A DNA stretch of 64,000 nucleotides from Penium margaritaceum (taxonomy: Eukaryota; Streptophyta; Zygnematophyceae; Desmidiales; Peniaceae), in contig SZWC01004923.1 in NCBI GenBank assembly GCA_023375785.1, forward strand, positions 48,859-112,858, read 5' to 3'. Made by a program: the position numbers and the translations under genes. The notes under the pieces were generated by a model that did not search any database, was not told where the DNA came from, and saw nothing but the letters and a program-made list of their open reading frames with translations. Below are positions 21,649-33,060 of the stretch, in pieces (the first letter of the stretch is position 1; each line of letters starts with the position of its first letter).

Positions 21649-24600
21649 ATGGACTCATCGGACAAGGAGAAGGCGACAGGTGATCCCTCCTCCTCCTCCT
21701 CTGGGGTCCTGAGCCCACGCTTGCAGGCCATTGAGGACCCGCGGAGCAAGTAGGTTGACATTCGTTGCCTACAGCGGGAGCAGACTGATGCCATCCGTAC
21801 GCTGACTGAGCTTCTGTGTGGCCAGCCCACAGTCCCACGATAGGTTTCCGAGGGAGCTGTCGGCGTCACGTTCTCTACACAGCAGTCGGCTCAGGCACCT
21901 GTTACAGGAGCTCGACCTGACCCACCACCTCCTGACCTCCTGGATGATGAGCCATTCATTCCAGGCATGCGAGACGACTCCCCAGATCATGAGATTCGAG
22001 TTCTTCAGGAGCGCCTCCGTCAGCTGCAGACGGGCACCAGATCTCCTCGGATTCCTACGGTGCGATCATCACTCGACTATCCCGGTGACTATCCCCTTCC
22101 AAGAGTCTTCCCCGTCCCTCGTCCCCCTCAACCTACGGTTGCTCTCCCCACGGAGCGGCAACCCAAGGACTTTGAGACACCACCTCCATGGTACATCAGT
22201 GAGGACGGCTTCGACTGCTGGGAGATCCTCTTTCAGGTCTGGACTACTTCAGAGGGCGTGTGGCCCTACTACCACAGCCCGTATCAACCTACAGACCCAG
22301 CACAGGTGCTGACAGCAGCCAGGGCGATGTGCGGACTCCTCTATGCTATGCCACACGCGACCGTCGTCGACTTCCGCCCCTTCCTTGGCGAGCCCGACAC
22401 AGGCACGGGCGCCGACCCACGCAGGGGTTAGGATCAGGCCTAATCCCTGCTGGCCGTAGAGACGCACGCCACCCGTGTAGCACACATTCGTGCCTTTCAA
22501 TCTCTCCGTCAGGGGCCTGCACAGCCTGCAGCTGATTAGTGGCAACGTGCCATGCGCATCTACACGCGCCTTGGGACCTCCGGAGGCACACAGCCGTGGG
22601 CGCTCCGTACGATGATGCTCGGAGTTCGCCTTGAGTATACTAAGATCTTCACACGGTACAGCGACACTATCCTTGAGCCCTTTTTGGCCACTCTGCAGCT
22701 TCTCCCTTGGGCCCATCAGCTTTTCCTCCAGGTGACTTCAGCCTGCGAGGCAGCAGTGGGTCATCAGGAGACTTCCCTTGCTGCATCAGTCGTCGCATCA
22801 CCACCATCATCCCTCCTGCAGTCTCTTTCTTCATCCTCCATCACTTCCTCGTCTTCCCCCTCCTCTTCGGCCTTGCCCACACCCACTCAAACACAGGGTG
22901 TTGCAACAACACCTCAGGGGAAGAAGAAGAAGGGGAAGCATGGATCAGGTCAGCAGCAGTCACAGCAGCAGTCGTCTTCCAATGGTAGTAGTGGACGTTC
23001 TGTTCACTACTACAACTATGGAGGCGTCCATTGCTATACCGAGTGCCGGCAGCCACTCGACTGGATGCGGATTACTCGTGGGCTCCAGGCTGCACACGCC
23101 CTCCATTCCAAGTCCATCATGTCATCCTCGCCATCCTCCGGACGCGTGGCGGCTACGACTGCAGCTGTTCCCGCTTCTCCACCGGCGAGTAGCAACGATC
23201 CGGACCCACGCGACTGCACCATCGCTGAGCTCCGACACCTTCTGGCGCTCCGCTTTTAGGGAGGTGCGAGTGTGTCGTCATCGTCGGGTGGTTCATAGAC
23301 TCTCTGTCCGTCTGTTCCTGTGACTCGTGACGTCGCGTGTGGGGGAGCACAGTCAGCATGTGATGATGATGGGCCTGACTGCACCGATTGGGTTCATGAG
23401 TCTCATCTTTGTGTCCTACGTCGTTTCTCCCCATTGACGGCTTAGCGTCCCTCTGATGCCAAGTGTTTTGTTGCCCGTTGTACAGTGACGTCCACCAGTC
23501 GTGACTCCAGTGGCACTTGGATCATCGATTCGGGTGCCACTCATCACATGACGTGTCGTCGTAGTGATTTTGTTGTTCTTGGTCCTGTCACATCTGTCCA
23601 TTCCGTCCGTACAGACTCTGGTCAGTCCTTGCCAGTCCATGGTGTTGGGGTTGTATGTTTTGACGGTCCGTCTGGCCCCCTGTACCTTTCTGACATGTTG
23701 TTTGTACCTGGTCTTGAGCTAAGCCTCCTTTCTGTGCGTGCATGCACACTGATGGGCCTCTCTGTGGAGCATACCGCAGACTCAGTGACTGTGACTGCTA
23801 TTAACACTCGCAATGTTGTCCTTCGTGCCTCTGTCGTAGATGATCTATATCGCGTCTCTCGTCCCTCCTCCCCTTGCTCCCCTTCCTCCCCCGCTCGGGT
23901 TTTTGTCACAGGTGTTCTGTCTCCAAAACACCAGCGATTGCTTCATCGTCGTCTGTGTCACGTGGGCTCCGATACTGTGTTGAAGGTCATTCGGACACAG
24001 CCAGCTCTTAGTCTTGACGTGGCTTCTTTCAAGAAGCCACCCAAGACCGATTGTCTCTTTTGCGCTCAGGGGAAGATGCACAGATGCACCTACCCTGACT
24101 CTCGTTCCCGAGCACTTTGGCCTCTCGAGTTAGTGCACTCGGACCTTCTTGGTCCTCTTCCGGTCCAATCCCTATCTGATAGGGGGCGGTATGTTCTGAC
24201 TCTGACTGATAACTTCACCCGGATGCGATGGGTCTACAACATGCGTCAGAGGAGTGACGCCGCCCTTGCGGTTTGACTCTGGCTAGTGATGGCTGAGCGT
24301 CAGTCACGTCACACGCTACATACATTTCGCTCGGATCGCGGTGGTGAGTTCCTTGGCGAGATGGAAGGATTCTTTGCCGAGCACAGGATTTTTCACCAGG
24401 TCTCCGCTCCTGCTACCCCTCAGCAGAACTGTGTTTCCGAGCACTAGAACCGCACCATGGACGATGCGGTTTGCGCTATGCGGTCTGAGTGAGGTCTCCC
24501 TGAGTCCTTCGCTTTTGAGGGCTTTGCCTACATGACGTGGGTCTGGAACCGCCTCCCGCATGGTCCGCTTCCAGACCATATTACACCGTATGAGCTCTGG

Positions 24601-27178
24601 TTTGGACATCGTGCTGACCTTCGTCTTGCTCGCGTCTGAGTATCCCTGGCCTCCGTGTGGTACACTGAGGACCAATAGGGGTCCAAGGTCTCACCTCGGG
24701 GCCGCTTGTGTGCCTTCGTCGGCATTTCCCCGCGGTCAAAGGCTTGGCGCTTATGGGACCCTACTCATCGTCGCATCATTGAGTCCTACGACGCGGTCAT
24801 TTTTTAGTCTCTCACATACCGTGACTTGACTTCAATCACAGCACTCTCCGCCACGCATGTTCCTACCTGTGAGGGTTCTCGGCGGATGGGGCAGACTTCT
24901 ACGCCAGAGAGCACCCCTCATCAAGCTGATGTGTCCACTTGAGCCCCCTTCACCTCTCGGTCTCTGGCCGATGATGACCCGGTGATCATCGCTGTCGATC
25001 CAGAGACCTCGCCTGTACAGCCTGTTCACACCCCACAGGTGTCTCTGCTTCAGCTCTTGCGCCTACTTCTGCGCCAGTACCTGCGTCACCCGGCACTCCT
25101 GTCTCTGTGCCCGGTACAGTCTTGCCTACTTCCGTACCTGCATCTGTCGGCACCCCTGCCTCTGTGTCAGGTCCAGTCTTGCCTGCTCCCGCTGTCACAT
25201 CTAGCCCCGTGTCCTCCACACACGCGTCTCCTCGTACGGCATCACCGGCTGCCTTGCCTCAGCCCCCACCAGTTGTGGTCATGCCTGTCCTTGTGCGTGA
25301 GGTACGCCCCTTGAGCTCAGGTTACTCCCGTGAGCCAAGTGGCCGTCTTCGACCACTGGATTTCGGAGCTCAACGAGCGTCGGGCCCCGCACCCAGGCGC
25401 CCCTCTCGCAGCATCACGAGTGGTGACCCCGGCATAAAGGCCCTAGGCCTGAGTGTCCACACTGAGCTCACAGAGGTACATCTAGCGTACCCCGTAGGGC
25501 ACGATCTTGTCACTCGCGAGTTCCATATTGCTTGTGATGCAGCAGCTGATCTTGTGGTCGTCAGGCTTAGCACCGAGGCGTGTGCCCTTGCCAAGCAGAG
25601 CTCTCCCTCTGTGGCGCCCGACCCGGGCACCCTAAGGGAAGCTCTCTCATCACAGGATGCTGACGCTTGGCAAGATGCGTGCAAGGATGAGCTTCACGTT
25701 ATCCAAGAGCATAGAGTCTACGAGCTCGTCGACCTTATGCCTCCGAGGAAGGCTATTCAAGTCAAGTGGGTATTTTGCAAGAAAGTGAAGCCATATGGCT
25801 CACTAGAATGCTACAAGGCCCGCTTGGTCGTCAAGGGGTACTCTCAGATTGAGGGCGTCGATTACACTGACACTTTTGCCCCTGTCGTCCACATGACCTT
25901 AGCTCGAGCTTTGTTCGGTGTAGTGGCTCAGCATGACTTGGAACTGCACCAGATGGATGTGAACAATGCGTTCCTCCATGGCTCTCTGGATGAGGAGATT
26001 TACGTTGCTCAGCCACCAAGCTTTGAGGATGGTGACAAATGTCTGGCGCTTGCACAAGTCCTTGTACGGCCTGAAGCAGTCTCCGCGGTGTTGTAACCGG
26101 GAGATCACCGGCACTTTGACTCTATGTACAGAGCGAGGAAAATCCCTCTTTCTTCATCCTACCGACACCCGAGCGGTTCACCGCCATCCTGGTCTATGTC
26201 GATGACCTTCTAATCGCGTCTCCGTCCCTCGAGGCCGTGAAGGAGGCCAAGGCTATCCTTCAGACTACCTACAGGATGAAGGACCTCAGTCCTCCATCGG
26301 TGTTTCTTGGTATGGAGATCGTGCAAGATTGCAGGCGCCAGACGTTGTTGCTGCATCAAGCCCAATATGCACGAGTCGTGGGGGAGCGCTTCAGCGATCT
26401 CCTTGGTGCAGTGCCCACCACTTCCACACCTCTTACACCCGCTGGGCAGGATGCCCTCAAGGTGGATGATCCGACAGAGCTGGGGGAGACAGTGGACGTG
26501 ACCTTGTACCTCCGTCTCATTGGATCTCTGATGTACCTGGCCATTACCACACGTCCTGACATCACTTTCGCTGTCAACCTCCTTGCTCAGTTCTTGCAGG
26601 CTCCTTGTGCTAGAGCCCTTCACGGGGCTGTGCAAGTGGTGCGGTACGTGGTCTCCACACCGTACCTCGGACTCTGCTTTCGCCGGCAGTATTCGATGGT
26701 CCTTGACGGCTACACTGACAGCGACTGGGCTTGGAGCCCAGATGGATGCAGCCGTAGTGGCTACGTGATCCTGCTCGGTGGTACCGCTCTGTCTTGGCTT
26801 AGCGGGAAGCAGGGTTGCATTGCACGTAGCTCGTTAGAGGCAGAGTACGTTACTTTGGGCACAGGGGCTACTTAGGCGGTATGGCTGCAGCGCCTATTTC
26901 TTGAGCTTGGTGAATTAGTACCCGCCATTGTGCTTCGCTGCGACAACCAGAGTGCTCTTGCTATTGCGGAGAACTCCGGTGTCTTTCACGCTGGCATGAA
27001 GCACATTGCGGTTGAGCATCACTTTGTGCGTGATCTGGTGGAGCGACACGTGATCTCCGTCACGTGGGTTGGCACAGACATGCAGCGTGCTCATTTCTTG
27101 ACAAAGGCACTAGCTTGCGGAAAGTTCCTGGTGGCCATTTGTTCTGTCAGGCTTCGCCCCATGCCTGAGGGTGGTTGA
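21649..27178 (+). pseudogene. gag-pol region of element B, decayed
   Basis: It is homologous to element A throughout. Gag starts at the ATG at 21649 and includes WEILFQVWTTSEGVW. Protease has WIIDSGATHHM. Integrase has HRRLCHVGSD and FCAQGKMHRC. RT has KARLVVKGYSQIEGVD, LELHQMDVNNAFLHGS and YVDDLLIAS, and RNase H has YTDSDW and LRCDNQSALA. The frame ends in a TGA near 27178. It has many breaks and is a fossil. Confidence 0.88.
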
Positions 27179-27280
27179 GTGTGGGATGTGTGTTTGTGTC
27201 TCATCTGTTTCACACTCACTATTGTACTTGTCCCAGTGCTGCACATGTATGGACATGCGTACCATCGGGTCATGGGGGAG

Positions 27281-27916
27281 TGTTGTGATTTGTGACGTTC
27301 CTGTACAGTCTACTGTGACCACTTGGCCGTGTCCATACTCGTGCACATCCCTGAGGCGGGCCCTGGTGACATCGGAGGGACGACGGGCGGTGGACTACCA
27401 GCTTGGAGCTGGCCGACTACCGTTCCAGAGCCCCGGATACTGCCTGGACTCCCTGTTGCTTCTGTGCAGCCTGTAGGAGTCTTTTCGGCGGACTGGCCAT
27501 GAGCCCGATTTGCATGTTTTTGCATTGTGTGTCCACCGTCTGATGATGGATGCATGCATGTGACCAGTCGTAGCGTCTGTCTTGTGATCTTGCACGTCTA
27601 GGTTTAGACGGCATAGCATTATGGCATGTGTGCACAGAGTCATGGCCAAAACAGTGGTTTTGGGCCAGTTTTAGGACAGCTCTTGGACCGCCGCGTGCGA
27701 CACCTGCTGTGCGCCATGGTAGGTATTTAGGCCATGGACCTGTCGTTTGTTATTTCTCTCTGTGAATTCTATTGAAGCATTCAGACACTTTGCCTTGTGT
27801 CCCCTAGCCAAACTCTTGCCGTTGCGTGCACGACCTGTGACTGTCGTCACCGTCTGATCAGGCACTGACGCCTGGTCAACGGGAGTGTTGCTAGGAAGCT
27901 TCCTTGCATATTCTCA
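27281..27916 (+). repeat. 3' LTR of element B
   Basis: This is the intact 636-bp LTR after the PPT (27271-27280). It begins TGTTGTG and ends TTCTCA. The target-site copy CTCTG follows at 27917-27921, then the rest of the C 3' LTR. Confidence 0.9.
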
Positions 27917-28361
27917 CTCTGGACGTAGTGAGACTGGCAGTACTCTGCTAGCTTGACTAAGAGGGTCAGAAGACCTCTGACAACCCAATAAGTGTGGCAG
28001 TGGCTACTAGCGAGGAGAGGAGGCTGTCCTGACAACCTTGAGGCCATTTCACATGAAAGTACATTGACCGTTCTGAGATCCTTGCAACAATAGCCTTGAT
28101 AGCCTAGCAAGGTGTTACGCCCTTTGATGGGGTAAGTTGTGTGAGAGCATTAAGCTGAGCTGTGTTTCGCCGTAGTTTCCATATACCATACTTGTACTTG
28201 ATAGTCTTCTTCAATTACAAGTTTGAGTCCAAGTCTTCTGCTTTCGCACATTGGAGTACGGGGTTTGCTTGCTGGGGACAAAGATTGTGGAAAGCAACAA
28301 GACCCCTTGTTCCATCAGAGCACGCGATGACTTCGTCAGTAGAGGCACAAAAAATCCAACA
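27917..28361 (+). repeat. 3' LTR of element C, right part
   Basis: It matches 4990-5433 of the 5' LTR, including the CATTTCACATGAAAGTAC block and the end ATCCAACA. It resumes the C LTR after element B. Confidence 0.87.
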
Positions 28362-31300
28362 TCCAATGTGATGCAAAAAACTTGACAACCTTTAAACATG
28401 CTTGAAAATTCTAAGTTTATTCAACTAGGGGTTAACATGCCTACTCTAGTCGCATGGGTCCAACACGTCGACTACCCACACAAAAGTGTAGATTATTTTG
28501 GTGCTGTGAATGGGATGTACATTCTTCTCATTATGGTAAACCTTCACCAAGCCACTCTTGTCAATCAAAATTTAAGAATTACTTAGAACATCCTAGCAAA
28601 ATGCAGTTATGATCAGAACTCAATGTATTTCATTGGAGAGAGGAGTGTACACATGACTGAAGTATATCTATGAACTTTATTACAAGGGGTCTTGTGTAAC
28701 TCATAGTAAGTACTTCTTGGCCAACGGAAGGATTCTTGAAGGGTTCAAGTTGATTGCCGCCTTTTCTAACCCCTGATACCTAGTAAATGAGTTCTAATGT
28801 TGGGCTAGTAACCCACAAGATGATGAGGACAATCAATAAGAGAGATGTCAGTTCAAGTTCTAAATAAAGCATTTAGAGAGATAGGTTCCAAACTTTAAGT
28901 GGCATGCCAACTTACCTAACAACAATGGTGGCACGTATCTTGCATGCTTGATTTCTATGACAAAAATCGTATGAAAAAAATCCATGCTATCAACATGCAA
29001 ATAAGTTTCCTCTTCATTTTTAACGTATGAGATGGAATCCTTAGCCATCTAGGCTAAAACCGTGGTGCTTGAGGGTCTCTGAACCTCAAGCCATCTTGTC
29101 TCACCACCCACAGTCGTAAGTGACCCCACTCGAGCCATGTGGCTCCTTTGACTGGTCGACGTGGCACTCGCATGCTACACTCTCCCTCACTAGGAGTGAA
29201 AGCTGCCTCGACATCTCCGGTAAGCCCAACGTTGGATTCAAGCCCTGGAGCACTGATACCAATGTAACAGATTCGACAGAATCCTGAGACAACTAGGCTA
29301 AAACCATGTATTTTTAGGGTCTGCAATCCTTAAGCCATCCGGTCTCACTACCCCGTCCCAGGTGACCCCGCTCTAGCCACGTGGCTCCTTCGACCAGTCC
29401 ACGTGGCACTGCCACGCTACATGTGTCAACACATTTGAAAATCCAAGAATAGCATACGTAATGATTCACATAGATTCATCTAATAATCCACCACCGTTAT
29501 TGCCACATGTTATGTCTTTTGTGCCATTGCTTAAACATCCTCTTATGTCGTTGCCACCTTATCTCTTTTGTTCCCCATTCTTTAGGTTCATTACCCGTCT
29601 CTAAAATTCTTTCTTTTTTTTGTGAAACAATCTATGTTTTATCCATTCATTCATCCATTGAGTGAAATCATAAAAAAACAAATCTTAAGTTTTTTTTCTC
29701 ACATGGTTTATTTATATTATATTGTGTGGTATTTCTCAATTATTCACTTCATTTTCAAAATGTATAAAACAATTTACCATGGAATTTACATTTCCTAGTA
29801 TATTTGGTCCTTCCTATTCTTTTTTTTATGCTAAACACGTGTTATTGTATAAATTTCCTTGTGATGTGGTAACATGTTACCATGTTCATCCCATGATTAA
29901 CTCCTCATAATGGGACACATGCCAAAGGATCGTGCCCTAAATTCTGATTTCTTAGTAAGGAAGAGACCTCCATTTTGCTATTTTGGCATTAATACACTAA
30001 AATGCCTCAAACATTTTTGGTAAAATCTCGTCACGACCAAGGAATGATTGTCATACCACATACTGATCAACATCCAAAGTAGCATGTTTCTGTTCCAGGT
30101 TGAATCACACCATGTGGCACTCACATCGTACATGGAATAAGAACTTTGTAGTAATTTTTCCCCCAAAGAATAACATGATTGATTTGGATAAACAATCCTC
30201 CTTCCTCTTAACTAGCAAATGGATGTTTCATGTGAGAGGGTAAAAAACGTCTCTAGCCTTGAAGTTTTCTCCAATGCATACACTTGATGATTAGACATGC
30301 TCTGAAACGTTCTTGGTGACATCATTGTCCAACACGAGCCATACATTTTTGGATTTTTTCTCAATCAATGGCATGAATTCATGGGTGAAAGATGGTATGT
30401 ACTTCATGATGAGCTATTCTTGGTCGTAGAGCTATGTGGTATATGTCAGTAGTAAGTGGTCCCCTTACAATCACTATATGAACTTAGTGTATGCCATCAC
30501 CATTCTTTTGTATGATAGTGAATAATACCCCGTCAACTAAACTTGATTTGAATACAAAGTTTGTTTTGAGTCAAGGGACATGAAAGAAAGACGTCATGTC
30601 TTCCCTTGTTGACATTGAACACGTTCTTTGGAAAATCCCTCCAGTAGAATGGATTCCCCTCCATTTGTATCTAAGTTATAGACTCGTGAAGTTTTCCATA
30701 ACCGTTTTCCATGCCTTGTTATTTAAAACTGCTGAATAATGAGACAAAAGGCCAGAAAATGTTTATCATAAGATATTAATTCCATGTAAAAATCCAAGTG
30801 ATCATGGATTGATAATGTGGTCATATGTTAAGTCCAATTGGCGTGCACTGACATAGATAATGGGTATTTTAAGACTTTCTTTTGTTTGTAGTTGATAGAG
30901 GGAAAAGTTTATGTTTTACTCTTCCCTCATAAAAATTTTTAACATGTTAAAGACTGTATGTTCTGTGGATACTTCATGTGGCATCCCATGTTTAAGAATT
31001 AACTTGAGAAAGGTAGTGAATATTGTAATCTTTATGTTTGCCCCTTATCACTGTATGCTTTGTGCATTTTTGTAGTCTATGCATATTTAGATGTCACTTA
31101 GTGCATGGTCATAAAATGAAGACAAAACAATCCCATCTTTAATGCATGCAAGGATGAGAGAACCCTTTCGCAAGCATGACCCCCTAAGCATGAAACATCA
31201 TGCATCTTGTCCATTCGTATACTTTGGATATGCTTAAAGGTAGTTTTATGCAGTTGCGATGAAGTCCTGTTACAACACTATTTGCAAGGTAGATGGAAGA

Positions 31301-33060
31301 TAAACACGTTGAGGTCAATGACATGTTGAGTGTAAAGTATACTTCAGATTTACGTGAGTGGTGTAGATACTTGTGAAGGAGAAACGTGTAAGAAGTGGAG
31401 AGCTACGGCATGGACCATGCAAGGGCCTAGGAAGGAGTAGATGTGGCACATGGAGTTCGTAGTGTAGCCTTTTGAACTTGATACCACACAGCACATCGAA
31501 ACTTGAAGAGTTGCTAGAGCAAATGTTGATGCAATGAGTCAAGATGAATTCCATACCTTGCTAATCCAGCATAAAATAGGTTTAAAAATACAAGATTGAA
31601 CTATGGTTTTTACAATGAGTAGGCAAAACTCCTACGAAGCAAAGAGGCATTAGGGCTTGCCTTGACGTTGATGGAATAAGGGAGAAATATGTAATTGGTT
31701 TATGATGTCATGGCAATACCTAAGTAATAAGGAAGACACCATGCCATGCGTAGATGAAGACAAAATCAAGTCAGGATACTATGGTTTATGTTCAAACATG
31801 TTTTTGGCATCTACTTTCATTCCATGCGTTGAGAAGAATGTTCATAGAAGAGGTTGTAGTGGTTGTTTGATTTCCTATTTTCAACTTCTAATAAACACAT
31901 CCCATGTCACAACCACTAAGATAGTATTCCATGCAAAGTTATTAGACATTTTCAATGAGTTTGTACCCATAATCAGATTCCTATAATTGTTTTTGTTACA
32001 TTTGTATGTATTCAGAAGCACATTTACATTTGAAGTGCAACAATGACTGCACCCGTAGTTGGAGGATGGATGATCGACCACGATGTTTCAAATAAGCTAT
32101 ATTGAGTGTTATGAAGTATAAGAAAATCCCTACGTATTCATGTTTAGGTTAAAAGGGATAGTGTTTTACTTCCATGTGTGGGTAAAAGGAACCATCAATA
32201 TCCATGAAATACAATAATCATTAGATTGGAATAACAGATTATCTCATTTCATAAAATTCTTTTGAAGATAAATATTTGGAAGTCAATACTGAAAAAGGAA
32301 TAAAAAATTTGAATGTTTGTGTTTTCCCAATCGCAATGGAGCAATGAATTTTTCTAATGTGCAAACCCCGTTATTCGATGTTGGGTTTTATGTTTCTGTG
32401 GCCCCCATCCGTGCAAAACATACAAAACTGGAGAAGACGGTCACATAACCCCCCCTTCCCAAACCTGATCAGCAAAGCATGTCGTTCATCAAGCATGGCG
32501 AGCAAGGGTTGGATACCCATTTTTTAGATGGATATGCCATGTTACAATCCCCTTGCAAGCATGCCATCTATACATTGCGCGTTTATCTGGCATCTCCGTA
32601 TATGGCATCCATTATCAATGTGCCATTGCGAATGTCATGTTTCAGAGATCTTTGTGGCCTGTATTATGTAAAAATTTATGCCTTAAAGAATTTTCAATCA
32701 AGATGTAGATTTCATAAAATCAAAACATCGTGGTCATGTATTATTTAAATGTGCCGAAGAGAACTAGCGACGGGTAATTTTCAAAGAAAAACCTTTAGCT
32801 TTGACAATGTTCATTTCAAGGAGGGCATGTGGGGAATTCTCATGAATAAGTATTTATTTTGGACCTAGGCCTCCTTCACATGCCTTATATAGTAAGCACG
32901 CTCTAGGTTTGTATCCTTGCTTGCAAAAAAACTGTCCATAAGAATAGTGCAGTGTGGTGAAACCAGTCACACCATTTGTTAGGTTTAAGTGCTCTTTGTA
33001 CAATCCGGGTGCATTATGTTTTGAACATTCTTGACAATTAGCTTGATACATTGGGAGGAT
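28362..33060 (-). mobile_element. old AT-rich element D, right fragment with Gypsy RT trace
   Basis: Positions 28420-29018 and 29422-29570 match 60300-61010 in the same order, which gives an independent second copy. On the reverse strand near 31000-31190 a heavily decayed Ty3/Gypsy RT start can be recognised (a KGF..P block followed by a CIDYK-like stretch, compare MCIDYRALNK). About 32360-32540 resembles 3160-3440 and may be the other LTR. A reverse-strand TATA-like CTATATAAGG lies near 32885. It is very degenerate and older than C, which is inserted in it. Confidence 0.5.
29019..29421 (-). mobile_element. TRIM (terminal-repeat retrotransposon in miniature)
   Basis: Two direct repeats, 29019-29179 (161 bp) and 29263-29421 (159 bp), flank only 83 bp. 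Read on the reverse strand, the internal piece begins TTGGTATCAGTGCT, a near match to the initiator-tRNA PBS, and ends in the purine tract AGTGAGGGAGAG just before the second LTR. This is the complete TRIM architecture with no coding capacity. It lies within element D, whose other copy lacks it. No clear target-site duplication was seen. Confidence 0.75.

Larger units (their letters stand above)
11655..27916 (+). mobile_element. Ty1/Copia retrotransposon B, with element A inserted in its 5' LTR
   Basis: B is bounded by the target-site duplication CTCTG (11650-11654 and 27917-27921). Its 5' LTR is 11655-12250 plus 20744-20781, split by element A. The PBS is at 20782-20793, gag at about 21649-23250, protease near 23520-23560, integrase at about 23930-24600, a Pro/Ser linker at about 24850-25440, RT at about 25620-26330, RNase H at about 26700-27175, the PPT at 27271-27280 and the 3' LTR at 27281-27916. 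I counted about 45 differences by eye over roughly 595 comparable LTR bases, which suggests an intermediate age. The coding part is broken in something like ten to fifteen places, so it is a fossil. Confidence 0.92.
3939..28361 (+). mobile_element. non-autonomous LTR retrotransposon C (LARD-like), split by element B
   Basis: The two LTRs are long direct repeats: 3939-5433 (1495 bp), and 10607-11654 plus 27917-28361 (1493 bp in total once element B is set aside). The internal region is 5434-10606. Both LTRs start TG and end CA, and a PBS follows the left one. I find no gag, protease, integrase or RT, so the element would depend on enzymes supplied by others. The interior instead carries reverse-strand exon-like segments. 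LTR copies differ by more than 10 percent by eye, so C is older than B. No convincing target-site duplication was seen. Confidence 0.85.

Noticed and set aside
29231-29250. tRNA B-box-like GGATTCAAGCCC, suggesting a SINE
   Set aside because: The flanking direct repeats, PBS-like and PPT-like stretches explain the element better as a TRIM. No A box was found at the right distance.
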